Of a stretch of DNA of 64,000 bases, positions 12,001 through 22,981 are shown piece after piece. Origin of the DNA: Xenoacremonium recifei (lineage: Eukaryota; Ascomycota; Sordariomycetes; Hypocreales; Nectriaceae); NCBI GenBank assembly GCA_012184525.1, contig WOFQ01000053.1, forward strand, positions 62,001-126,000, read 5' to 3'. The notes under the pieces were generated by a model. That model saw only the letters and a list, made by a program, of their open reading frames with translations. It was not told the DNA's origin and did not search any database. Each line of letters begins with the position of its first letter. Positions within the stretch are counted from its first letter, which is position 1. Made by a program: the position numbers and the translations under genes.

Positions 12001-12730
12001 TGACGGATCCGGCTCTGCGTCATCTTACGCGGGCCTTGCCCGCCTTGGTCCCAAAGTTGCAGTATATGGGCTCAATTGTCCTTGGAGGACAGACCCTGAA
12101 GGCATGGCCAAGTCTGGTTGCACAATATCAAAGCTGTCGGCCAAATTTGTTATGGAACTTCGATATCGGCAGCCTCATGGGCCGTACAACTTGGGCGGTT
12201 GGAGCGCTGGCGGTATTTGCGCCTTCGAGGCAGCAAGACAACTGGCAGAAGCAGGTCAAGTCGTGGACAACCTCATTCTAATCGATAGTCCAAATCCTGT
12301 TGGACTACAGAACCCCCCAGCTCGGATGTACGACTTCTTCCAGGAACTCGGGATATTTGGAATGGGCAACGACGTGCCCCAGTGGCTGCGGCCTCATTTC
12401 GATGCTTTCATTCGCATGCTGGATGATCATAAGACCGTTCATTGGCCGGATGGTGTTGGAAAGGCTCCTAAGACATTGATAATATATGCTCGCGATGGTG
12501 TTTGTAAAGATCCAACGGAATCACGACCCGAGATTCGACCAGATGATCCACGCGAAATGATATGGTTGCTGAATAACCGGACAGACTTTTCTGCAAATGG
12601 ATGGGCATCACTGATCGGTTGCGAAAGACTTTCGGTCAAGGTTCTAAGCGACGTGAACCATTTCAGCATGATGGATCGTGGTCCTCAGATGAAGAAAATG
12701 TGCGAGTTCATTATGAGGGCTATTGTTTGA
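6089..12730 (+). CDS. Non-reducing iterative type I polyketide synthase (SAT-KS-AT-PT-ACP-ACP*-TE)
   Basis: About 2,108 aa from seven exons: 6089-6363, 6423-6714, 6767-7737, 7786-7979, 8034-10258, 10316-11077, 11123-12730. Domains in order: SAT with Cys in GICAGS (about 113); KS from about 358 with Cys of DTACSSS (about 529); AT with Ser of GHSLGEY (about 981); PT with His of FKGHKVNG (about 1309) and an Asp near 1556; ACP1 with GLDSL (Ser about 1667); a second ACP-like domain whose motif reads GVDPL (Pro about 1774); TE with GWSAG (Ser about 1934) and a late His (about 2086). The layout fits NR-PKSs that make naphthopyrone-, DHN- or orsellinate-type aromatic polyketides from acetyl/malonyl-CoA; TE presumably releases by Claisen cyclisation or hydrolysis. 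Introns 2-6 are clean. The first needs a GTTTAT donor (6364) and is the only uncertain join. The start is the first ATG before the SAT motif LFGDLS. Confidence 0.95.
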
Positions 12731-13206
12731 GATCGCTGTCCAGGGAAAATGATATGACTTTTCCCCACTGTCTTAGTCTAAGGTGATTTCATATTCAAAA
12801 TGAATGGAGCTGAAGGTGATGTAGAAAGGACAGGAGTCTGTGGAACGGAGTGCTTTGTTTCTTTGATTAGTGAAGCTCTCTGTTATATTTTCTTTGATGT
12901 TAGATGTAACTTCAACTTAACAAGTTTCAAGTGCCATGTGGAAGACGACCTCGCCTGAAGAGCCTAGAAAACTAGCCATATGAAAACCCCCTAACTTTAA
13001 ACGCAGTTTGAAGTATGATTGAAGGAAACATAAACCCCTGCACGCCTTGTTTGATCTAAATGTGACCAGAGCTCAAAAGTCTCGTTCGGGCCGAACAAGA
13101 CGAAGGCTGATCTTCCATTTCCCCGAAGACTTCTGGATATGAATTGCTCTCTTCCATCCATCATTATCGGGGCGTCTAGACGTAAATAAAAGTAGCTGGA
13201 TGTTTC
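12731..13206. other. Convergent intergenic region
   Basis: 476 bp between the stop codons of the PKS and the minus-strand DUF7580-like gene. It should hold both 3' untranslated ends; nothing else seen. Confidence 0.5.
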
Positions 13207-15650
13207 TTAGCCCCTGCAGCTTGAACATGCACCGCATTCGATCGCTCCATGCAACATGTAGCCATCTTTAATGTCCGTGGAATCGCTATCGAAGAACATT
13301 GTCGAGGGAACGATCTTGCCGCCTATTTCTGGTTTCGTGTTTGCGGTGTTTTTCGATTGGCATTTGGGCTGTGCGTCGGTGTCTTTGGTGTCGCTTGTAT
13401 ATCCCGAATGCAGTTCCCTCATTGCCGCCTCGGCAGCGCAGGTGAGCCTTTCTGTGGTTCCCAAAGGTCTGGAACTGAATTTAGCCGCGGAAACCTCTCT
13501 GAGAAGCTCTTTATCTAAACCGTCGTCTATAGGGATCCGGGTGCCAGAACACGTGGCGGGTTTTCCCCGATCCAGGTTGCGGAGAATGTCGCCTTTATCT
13601 CGGCGGGAGATCTGCGAGAAATTGCGCTCCAGGCATGATATGATGTTTTCATAGATGACCTTTCGCATGAGATACCTGGGGTCATTTCCAGCGTCCAGCT
13701 TTGTTCTGATAGCTTGGAGTAGTGCTCCCTTAACCTGGAAAAATCCGTCCACAGCCGAGTTGTAATCTTCTCTTCCGAAACGGTCGATCATTCTTTCCTC
13801 TTGGATGTTTATAATGATATCCTCGAAGTTCGGGAGAGACGGGTTTGACTGGACGCGTTCCCCAACCTCTAGTTCAACAAGCAGCTGTGCGAATGATAAG
13901 AGAAGCGGCTCGATATCCTCGGGCGTCACTGCTTGGCTTGGTGTGTAGTTTATGAGCGGGCATGTAATGTATGGGTGCCAGACGTCTTTGACGTTGTCGA
14001 TACTTCCGAGGAATTTTATGGTCTTTCCTGTCAGCAGGTTCTGCGTCCAGGGGCTCTGTACGAGATGAATCAGGCATCTCCCGAGCGAAAGAGCCAGCAC
14101 GGCCTTGTCATTCATGTCAAACATCCCACCCGGTTCCTCAAAACTCCCGTTTTTTAGGAGATCCTCGAACGACACCATAGGCGAGAGCCCGGCATGTTCA
14201 GAGATCTCGTCGTTATCGGGTCGGTAAAGCAAGAGCTCATCATCGAATTCCAATCTGAGTGACTTGGCTGGCTTGTTGCTACAGGAGTTGGTAGTAATAA
14301 ATTCGCACACGTCATTCAAGGCCACTCGACCATCTGGTGTAGCAAGAACCATGAGGGTGCTAAATCATCAGCCCTAACCGACTCTTCCGAGGGGAAGGGG
14401 AAGCGCTTACCTTGAGCATGCTGTACATTGACAATCCAGCCAGTAGTCTTGTAATGGACAGGAAGAGACAAACATGCCAATCGGAGGGCTGCTATTGCTG
14501 TATTCATCCAGTCGAAAGCCATTCAACCTTAGTCTAGCTAAGTGATGACCACAAGTGCTCTTCATGAGTATGCGGTAGAGCCGCTCTGAAACAGCCCAAG
14601 GTAAGTCGCTCTCCCATCTGGTTTTGGTGACTGTCCTTGCTGCAGAAGTCTGGAAACTCGTCCTCCCATGAGTTCTGACTAGTCCCTGAAATCGCTTATT
14701 AAGGCGGACAGCTTTCAGGGTCCCGGCCTGGAAATCCTGAAACGTCTGTTCCTTCTTGAGGAACTGGCAACAACGCTCGATGGCGGAGTCACCGTTACTA
14801 CACGAACTTGTAATAATGTTCCCAAGTGCCTCAAGCTTTCTATGCAATGATATAGTAGTCGGGCGGTCGCTGGGCTTAGGTATCGTTGTGGGACTTGATC
14901 CGGAGGATTCGCGAGGCGCTGGATTTTGGGGATGGGTTGTCGGTTGGGAATCAGTTGGAGAGTATCCAAGCCAATGCCATATGTAATTGAACTTTGGGGC
15001 CGTCTCCGCTGGACGAGGATCGCTATCCTGAGACGGTCGGATACGGGTCAGTAACAGGTAAACCCCCACAGAAGGAATTCATGTCTTACAATTTGTTCCT
15101 CGCCGGGACTTTTAGGTAGCGCTATAGTGCAGCTAAAGACCTCGTCTTGGACGAGGCTCTCGAGGAAGCGGAGGAGGTCGGAGAGTCCCTCGATACAGGA
15201 CTTGAAAGACTGGGGAGATATGCCATCTTCCGGGAGGTTGAGTAGCAGGAAGCGCATCTCGGACTGGAAGATCTCCTTTGTCTTCTTCATGTCAATATCG
15301 GCGGCAGTAGCAGCAACTCCGCCTCGTCGCTCGGCATCAACCAGCCCCCAGCAAAGCGAAGAAGCGAACAACGGTTGGATGCGCTCGAAGAGCTGCCATT
15401 CTGGGGAGCTCCCGATGTGATATCGCATTGGCGAAGTGTTGAATACCTCGTACGAGGCTGTAATTGAAGTTTGGACTGGCTTGAATTGCTTCTTCGTCTT
15501 GCTGGGGTCTTGGGAATGATTTTTGACGGGAGGGAGCCTGGTGCGGCTGAGCGGGGGAACCAGAGGACAACGAATGAGCGTGAAAAGGCCCCCAACGCCT
15601 TGCAGATATCCTAGCCACCCTTTGGCGCCTGGCCGTACTCCGTAATCCAT
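13207..15650 (-). CDS. DUF7580-like fungal protein of unknown function
   Basis: About 776 aa in three exons, 15090-15650, 14411-15027 and 13207-14359, with phase-consistent GT..AG introns of 62 and 51 nt. The C-terminal half has the layout I associate with DUF7580 fungal proteins: a VSFEDLL stretch, then ALSLGRCLIHLVQSPW, a WHPYITCPL stretch, and a helical segment near LLSFAQLLVELE. The N-terminal half is helical and poorly conserved to my eye. Such proteins often sit near STAND/NLR-like or HeLo-type genes of fungi and have no established enzyme activity. The carboxyl end has a Cys-rich tail ending CGACSSCRG. It diverges from the zinc-finger gene at 15721 with only 70 bp between starts. The family call rests on pattern memory, not a search. 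Confidence 0.7.
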
Positions 15651-15720
15651 CGCGATTTATCGTCATCACAGCCCGAGCCTCTTCATATCAACATTACCCT
15701 GGCTGAGACGAAGCTGGGAA
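15651..15720. promoter_or_regulatory. Compact 70-bp divergent promoter
   Basis: Only 70 bp separate the ATGs of the DUF7580-like gene (minus) and the AcuF-type zinc-finger gene (plus). The two genes must share promoter elements or have them within 5' coding sequence. Confidence 0.6.
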
Positions 15721-18501
15721 ATGTCGGATACCAGCGCTGACGACCAGCAGATATACAGCTCTGCATGCGATTGCGACGGGCTGTTCCAGCGACTCAAAGA
15801 CGAGCTAAAACTACGTCAGACGAGTCATTATGCCATAATCCGGGACTACCATTTGCGCTTTGGGCATTGGGTTGATTTTGTTGGCGCTCTAGCCGACGAG
15901 CAGGCCTCTCTTGACAACCGTCTCAGACCCTATCCTGAAGTCCGCGAGCTCGTACTGCAGATGCTACGAATGCTCAGCACCAACCTAGGCCATGGTGAGC
16001 AAGTGAAAAATCCGGCGCTGTGTTGGTACTTTTAATGCCGAGGCGCCGGTCGATGTTGGCGATAGACTGACAAACTCCTTCACAGTAAAGCAATACGAGA
16101 CCGAAAGCTTGGAGGATATCGATGTTTCTAGGAAGCATCAGGCGGAGGAGTTTAAAGATGATAATAAATCCAAAGCCATGCCTGATGCGCAAACAGGAAG
16201 AAGAATAGAATCGCCTTCTGGATTGGCCGCACACGACGTCGACAGGAGCAAGCAATCTGCCACTCTAGCCGCGCAGGCAAGTCTGAGTGCGGTCGAGGAG
16301 GCGGTCAACAGGCTACATCGCCTAGCAACAATTATTCGAAGATCTTCAACTTCCAATGTTGCATCCAAGGTCAAGAGGTTTGCTCTCAAATCCAACGCAG
16401 CCGAAAACGCTGAGTTTGAGAGATTCACCCTACTCAGACTCCATGGCACCCTCCCCGGCATCAAGGATTCCCTCGCCCGACAGCTAGTAGCATCCATCTC
16501 GCAGAGACGACTCCGGCTTGAATACCAACGGAAGCACCAGAAGAAATTAAGCAAAAGAAGGCCCGGTCCCCCATCCGAGGACCTGTCAGGAACACTGGCC
16601 TCGGCTCCACAAGCCCGTCGAAACGCGAGGAAGGGCTCTCTTCGCAAACAGGCGCTGTCTATACGCTCAAAGAGTGAGGTAAACTCGGAGACTACTCACT
16701 CAGGTTTTGATCCCTCCCAGTCTCAACTCGAAGATATTTCAAAAATGCCGGACAATGTCACCGTAACCACTGACCAGGGGTATACCTATCCGAAGCCACC
16801 AAAGACCAACCCAGATGGCGCCAAATCATACCCTTGTAACTGGTGCTTTGAAGAAATGTGGGCTTCCGAACTAGAAAAACCAGGATGGTGGAGGTACGTT
16901 CCCTAATTATTAAAATACACTTGTCTTAAGCTTCCTCTCATGCCCTCAAAAGGTCACATTTCAAAAAAGATCTCCAACCTTACGTCTGTATATCAGAGGA
17001 CTGCATTGAGCCTGCTGTTTATTTCACATCCTATGCTCTGTGGCGAAGGCATATGGAGGATGTCCATACAGTAGATTGGGCTCAAAGGATACACAACCGC
17101 GAAGTGTGGTATTGCGACTATGAACTAAACGAGTTTAAGGAGTTCGACAGCTCAGATAAGTTACGCGAGCACTTGGAATTGGACCATGAGGCAGTCTTTA
17201 GCGAGGTGCAGATCCGTAGGAAGATCCTTCGGAATGTCCTGTCTTCGCCTCGCGAGTCGAATGTCTGTCCTCTGTGTAGCCAAAATGTCTTGAATATCCA
17301 GAACGCGCAAATGAGTCCCGATGAAAGAGGAGGAGGCGTACGAGAAACTCTAATGCCGATAAGGACGAAAAAGAAAGCTCGCTTCCAGATGCTGGATGAT
17401 GAGCCTCATAGCTCGGACGATGAGACGACAACCCCGCGACCGAATTCCAGTGTCGAACTTGAAAAAGACACCGCGGTGCTTACCAGCCGCCAGAAGTTAG
17501 CTAAACACGTGGCTTCTCATCTGAAGTCCCTGGCTCTACTATCCATTCGTTACATGGATGATGATTCAGCGAGCATGAAATCGGAAGATGCTGCGATTGG
17601 GGTTTGCGTGGACGGATCAGACCAAGGCCAGCTCAGCGACGCTTTCCCTCTTAGTGACGGTGCCCTCGACTTTGAAGACATTCCTCCAGATGAAAGGTCG
17701 GAAGAAAAAGACGTCGGGGATACCCTTGACTGGAATCTCTTCCCATATGGAACGCCGGAAGACAACGTGCCCCATTACATTGCAACCCCTTACAATCTAG
17801 GTCGCCCTAGTTCGCAAGATGCTCGATCAAACGTCGCCGTGCAAGGTGCCCCAAGCGAATTTTCCAAAGTCGAGAACGTGTCCTCCACCATCCGCCTCCG
17901 TCGATTCGAGGACGGCGACAGTGTCTTAGTTCTTTGTGATAGCGTCGGAGAGCGCTTGGCGAGGCAGGTCGAGCGACACCGACTGATGCAGAGCGTCAGC
18001 GACATCTGTGGTCCGGAGGCGATGGGGGAGATCCCGGTCGTTTATCGCGAGCTGTGTGAGCGTTTGTCTTGGGAGCATGCGTGTGTCGTGCGACCGGAGA
18101 GCCGGGAGGCGGTGGAGCGAGGAGATGCGAGAGATCTTGTGTCCGCGGTGGGCGAGTTGGCGAGCAAGCCGTTTCTCTGTGTCAGCGGCGGGACGTGTGC
18201 GGCTGACCATGAGGTCTGTGGTGGCGAGGGGGTCCGAAGCCTGCCCTTTGTCTCCCGCGAGAAGCGAGTGGATGTAGCGACCTTAGGAGGCGCTGTAGGC
18301 CTATTGGGATGGAAGACGGTTTGTACAGACCAGCAGTGGGTGCTGTTGCGCGAGTTCTGGCAGGACGCGTGCTTCTATAATGTGCTGGACTATGTGGTGG
18401 GCAAGGAGGAGCCGAGCGGAGACTTGGTAATCAGCAAGTTGCATCGGCGAATGCAGAACCTCTGGAACCTCTGGGGCCGTTGTTCTTGGGTCGGATTATG
18501 A
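15721..18501 (+). CDS. AcuF-type C2H2 zinc-finger protein with uncharacterised C-terminal domain
   Basis: About 876 aa in three exons, 15721-15994, 16086-16893 and 16953-18501; the introns are 91 and 59 nt. The N-terminus (about 1-90) is helical (LRFGHWVDFVGALADEQ). The middle is basic, with KKLSKRRPG near residue 240. Around 350-470 is a run of C2H2-like fingers: CNWCFEEM, a WRSH join across the second intron, PYVCISEDC, the H of RRHMEDVH, CDYELNEF, then HLELDHE and CPLCS. This is the pattern annotated as the oxidoreductase AcuF-like C2H2 domain in many fungal proteins, frequently with STAND, ankyrin or other immunity-type modules. The last 200 residues form a folded-looking domain I cannot name, coded by noticeably G-rich DNA. 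Role inferred only: possible signalling or nuclear protein working with its divergent partner. Confidence 0.72.
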
Positions 18502-18749
18502 GATGGAGGCTGTGGCCAACGATGAATGAGCGTGAGCGTAGCTGAAGGGGGGCTTCAAGCTTTATCTGATATGTATTCGGACAAGTAGTCTCTATCTTGA
18601 TCCTCACTCGGTAACGCAATGAAGTAACCTTGAACTGAAATGGCGGAGTGAGGCCTTGCAATAATCGTCGAACATCTCTTCAGTAATCAAGAGGACGAGC
18701 GACGGCATTCTACTCAATGTGGCTAACTATGATGGAGAAAGGAGAAACT

Positions 18750-19929
18750 TTAGGATGTAGCGATTCTTACTACGACGCGTCCGACAATTCTGTCACTCTG
18801 AAGGCGTTGAAATACCACTGGTATCTCTTCAAAACCTAACACTTCCACAACCGGACTGATGACTCCTTGCACAGCATAATCAAGTAATTCCTTCATTTGT
18901 CGTTCGGTCCCTGTTGAAGTGCCAGTAACAGTTAACGCTAGAAGTTGATTAGATTCCTCTATAAATAAGAGTATATTTCTTCAGGGGTTTTACCTCGAGC
19001 AGAACAAGTCGACACCGGGATGGGTATGTTGAAGTCGTTACGTGGAAGTCCTATGCAAACAATCGTTCCCATATTGCGTACTAGCTTCGGGGCGGTCCAG
19101 AATGCATCTTCTGATCCCGAGACGACAAGCACGGCAGCTGCCCCACTGCCGGTAATATCTTTTATCGCTTTCTCCGGGTCATCAATAGCTAAATCAACGT
19201 AGTGTTGAGCACCGCTTTCAACACTCAAGACACGCTTCGACTCTCCGTAGTCCATCGCAATTACTCTGTACTCCTTCAACCGGCTTGCGATCTGAACACC
19301 GAAATGTCCTAGCCCTCCACCGGATCCAGATATGACAACCCAGTCGCCTTTACTCAGCTCCCCGTCAAGCTTTGAAAGTGCCCCAAGCATGGTGAGACCT
19401 CCACACAGAAGCGGTGCCGCGATCTCATCTGGTATCTGAGGTGGAATCGGTGTGATGTACGCGCTGTGTGCCACGACATATTCTTGCAGAGTGCCTAGAA
19501 CATTGCGACCTGTGTTAATCTGACTCGGGCAATTATTGGGGAAGCCTTTGTTGCAACAGTAACAGTTTCCACAGGCACTATGCAGCCATTTGACGCCAAC
19601 TCTTTGTCCAAGGAGTGCTGCCGAGACCTCGTGGCCGAGCTTGACGACAATTCCCACGCCCTCATGGCTCACGATTGGCATATATGAGCTCCAACCAAGA
19701 AGGGCTCGGACGTCCGATTTACTGAATTTAAATCAGCAAATCCAGGTCGTCCTGAGTTGGTCATCACAAGGATTTAGCCTTACCAAACACCCGTGCAGTT
19801 CACTTTCACCAATACTTCTTTCGGCCCGGGAACTCCCACTGGAACATCGTTCCGCAGAATAACCTGTCCATGAGGTCCTGGGTTCTCAATCACAGCAGCT
19901 CGCTGGAAGTTCGGAATAGTAAAGTTCAT
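18750..19929 (-). CDS. Zinc-containing alcohol dehydrogenase (MDR family)
   Basis: About 353 aa in three exons, 19784-19929, 18994-19721 and 18750-18937, each intron with GT..AG ends and correct phase. The catalytic zinc region reads GVCKSD, with the cysteine assembled across the first junction, and SHEGVG supplies the following His-Glu. The structural zinc loop CGNCYCCNKGFPNNC is complete. The coenzyme fold has GSGGGLGHFG near residue 185. Members oxidise alcohols or reduce aldehydes with NAD(P). The usual His after the first catalytic cysteine is Lys here, a change in the proton-relay position of some members. It lies on the same strand as the CYP53 P450 upstream, so the pair might interconvert an aromatic alcohol, aldehyde and acid (inference). 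Confidence 0.92.
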
Positions 19930-20465
19930 GTTGGGCAAGGGTTGAAAGCAGAAGAAACTACTCGTGCGCGGTAACATAAGTATTATAATATGGGGAGGCG
20001 ATATTCCGGCGTAAGCTCCATTGTATCGGCTCTGGAATGCGGCACTTTTTGCCCTCGGAAGCCAAATCCGATCATTTTAGCCGCAAGCTGAGGATCTGAC
20101 AAATCTCACACCCGATAATTGAGGATCAAGCAGAAAAATGGAGGTGTATATCTGGAGAAAGCTGTGAGAACCAACATTTCTTTTATGAATTTAGGTGCCA
20201 TTCCGAGCAGTTCATCCAGGGAAATACAACCTCATAGGTCGCCCTTTACTGCAGAATCGATTCAAGTTTACCAACACAAAAGAGATGAGACTTAGAGAGG
20301 TAACTATGAAGAAATATTCGAGCCCTTCTGAGTACTCCTCCCCTAAGACTAAATCATTAGATCCTATTTCCAGTCAAGAGACAAATAAGACTTTACAATC
20401 CAATATTTCCTTCACTTCTGAAGTCAGTCTATGGAGTTAATCCTACTTATAATGCTTTACTTTGC
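19930..20465. other. Intergenic region
   Basis: 536 bp holding the promoter of the alcohol dehydrogenase and the 3' end of the P450. No gene or repeat seen. Confidence 0.5.
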
Positions 20466-22148
20466 TCAGCGCAGTTTAACTTCAACCATCACACTCAGAG
20501 GTTTCCGAAGGAATCCTTCACGAGTATCCATTGTCGTTTGTCTCGAAATAACATTGTAGCGCTTGGCCCACGTAGACGTAACCAGACGTAACTGCATCTC
20601 GGCAAGATTCCTTCCAACACATGATCGCGGTCCATAGCTGAAAGGGATAAAAGCGTTCTTTTGCTTTGTCGTAAGGTCTTCCCATCTTTCAGGCTTGAAG
20701 TCGTCTGCATCAGGCCCCCAGATATCCTTTGAGTGATGGATTGAGTATGTAGGCACGCTGAGAACAGTGCCTGCAGGAAAGTGCCATCCGTGAAGTTCAA
20801 TACCAGGCGATCCTGGAGGGATCTCCCGAGGCAGGCCAATACCTGAAGGAGAATGGATTCTCAATGTCTCGTTGATTACCATCCCCAGGTACGGCAAGGT
20901 TTTCACCTGATCATAGGTTGGCACGGCAATATCCTCAGGGATTGCAGCATCAACCTCGGCTCGTAACTTTGATAAGACGGTGGGGTTGTTCATGACATGA
21001 AACATCAATGCACTAGAAGAATTTGATGTAGTGTCACTGCCAGCGATCAGCTGCGTCAGCGCTTCGGCCGTCAACTCGGCCCGTCCTAGAGGTTCTCCCT
21101 TTTCATCGCGACCCTCCATGAGCCGGGCCAGAAGATCCTTTCGATTAATATCCGGTGGATTCTCCAGACGCTCACTAACTCGAGCAATGGCCATGCCCGC
21201 GAGATTTTCGACGGCCTGGAGACCTTGTGAGAAGAAACTGTCCGGTATCCATTTCGCATAAGGTTTCAAGGAAGGGAGGCAGCCAAGTGTTGCAGAGACC
21301 TCGCCACGACGATTCAGAATTTCTACTGCTGGGGCATAGATTGCAGGGCTAGAAGGACTAGCTTTGATCTCGGCCATATCCTCACCCGCAGCGAGCATGC
21401 CTTGTACGAAATGTTAGTATCATGGTTGAATTGCAGGACCTCATCTGACTGACCAAATGGTTTTCCGAACGCCAAGTCTGCGATTGTATCGAATGCCAAG
21501 TAATTCACTATTGTCGTCTTAGCCGATAACCTCTAACGGTATTTTTATTTAACTCACTCCATGACAAGGCATCGATACGGTCGCTGCCAGGTTTATGCGC
21601 GAGGTTGTCCCATTGCTTGACAAACAGTTCCAGATTTTGTCGAACATACGGCTCAAACTCCAAAACCGACTTCGGCGCAAACGTATGCGATACAAGCTTT
21701 CGCTTTCGAGTGTGTTCAGCTCGGTTCCTCGTATTGAATAGGCCGCGATAGATCGACACAAAGGGGTCGTAGAAGTCTCTGAGAATAAGTGTTAATACTG
21801 TAGCCTCAATGGAGGCCCCAGGTCCTCTCGGATGACTAACGATTTTAAGAAGCCATTCCCGTGACCATATATAACTGGGATTGCATCGGCGTCTGCAATG
21901 CTAACATGATTGGGTGCAATCCTGACTACCGGACCCAGCTTTTTGTGGGCTTGGTCTACGACCTGATACCGGTTGCCGTTTCGACAGACTGATAAAAGCC
22001 ATAGGTTACTAAAGGCGGCCGGAAAGGGAGCGGGAATTCGTCGCAGGTGTTTGAAAGTAAAGGCATATGGGATGAAGTAGTAAGCAAGAATAGCAACGGG
22101 TACCACTATGGCGGCCCAGGGAGAGAGGAACAGGTTGATGAATGCCAT
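20466..22148 (-). CDS. Cytochrome P450, CYP53 family (benzoate 4-monooxygenase-like)
   Basis: About 505 aa in four exons, 21841-22148, 21558-21778, 21454-21507 and 20466-21400; the introns are 62, 50 and 53 nt. An N-terminal membrane anchor (residues about 5-27) is followed by the strongly conserved CYP53 features: HKKLGPVVRIAPNHVSIAD, YGHGNGFLKSDFYDPF, NRAEHTRKRK, the LIAGSDTTSNSS oxygen-binding helix, INETLRIHS (ExxR) and the haem loop FSYGPRSCVGRN with the cysteine ligand. The ending TREGFLRKPL matches benzoate para-hydroxylases such as Aspergillus niger BphA. Known members hydroxylate benzoate to 4-hydroxybenzoate at the ER; some accept other phenolic substrates. It could be primary aromatic detoxification or a tailoring step of the nearby cluster; sequence alone does not decide. 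Confidence 0.93.
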
Positions 22149-22981
22149 TTCAAGAAGGTCAGAAATGCTTGACTATCACCAAGACTTGACCGTCTTCCAC
22201 TTCCATGGGCAGCAGTTATATCTTTACGGTGAGCTCGGCAATTTCAAGGTTCAAGTTTCCTGTTCTATCCTCCTCCTAGTTCAAGATACCGACAGAGAAC
22301 AGTGCCCGCCCCCGCATTTTGCTCCGAGGCAATCTATGGCGGGAATGTGGTAGCTTTTTCCAGGTATGTTTCAGAGACTCTGGGCTAACGTTCCAGAGGC
22401 AAGAGCAGTGAATGTAGAGAGGTCACCTGGTACGTGGTAGGTCGGCATTAGACTTGGAGCATACGGTGGAGTGGAGCCCTAGTTTCGGCAAGGTTCCGTA
22501 CAGCTTCCCTTCCAGGAGGTAGACGCAATAGGGCGAGGGCAAAACAGTCTTCTCGGTAGATTATTCCTTAAACAACTTCGTATTCTCGATCCCTCGTTTC
22601 CGAAGCTGGTTGCTTGTAACGTTTATTCGGCACCCGGCTGATCCGCTCCGGGATGTGGGTAACCAGCCCCCCCGCATCCGAGACTCTTAACGGCAAAAGT
22701 TACCTCGGAGCATGGATAGCTCGTGTGGAAACCGGCAGATTCCTTCGGCTTATTTTACTCGCTACCTTGGACACCCTAATCTACATCTGGCATATTGAAG
22801 CAGGGTCTCGGGTAAGTAAGTGGCCGAATTCAACATGTATGTCAACCCACTGGACATCCAGCTCTTGTGATTTGGGACTGGGAAGCTTCTGGTTATTAAA
22901 TATTGACAAGCTGGTAGCCGCGAAGACCGTTCATTTCAAGATTCTCTCTTTTTCTCGTAGTAAGCTATGTAGATTCCCTCA
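22149..22981. other. Intergenic region
   Basis: 833 bp between the P450 start and the stop of the next regulator, both on the minus strand. The 22653-23189 plus frame overlaps the regulator's antisense and shows no motif. Promoter and 3' end only. Confidence 0.5.

Noticed and set aside
16138..16647. 169-codon antisense frame
   Set aside because: Lies fully within the well-supported second exon of the zinc-finger gene.
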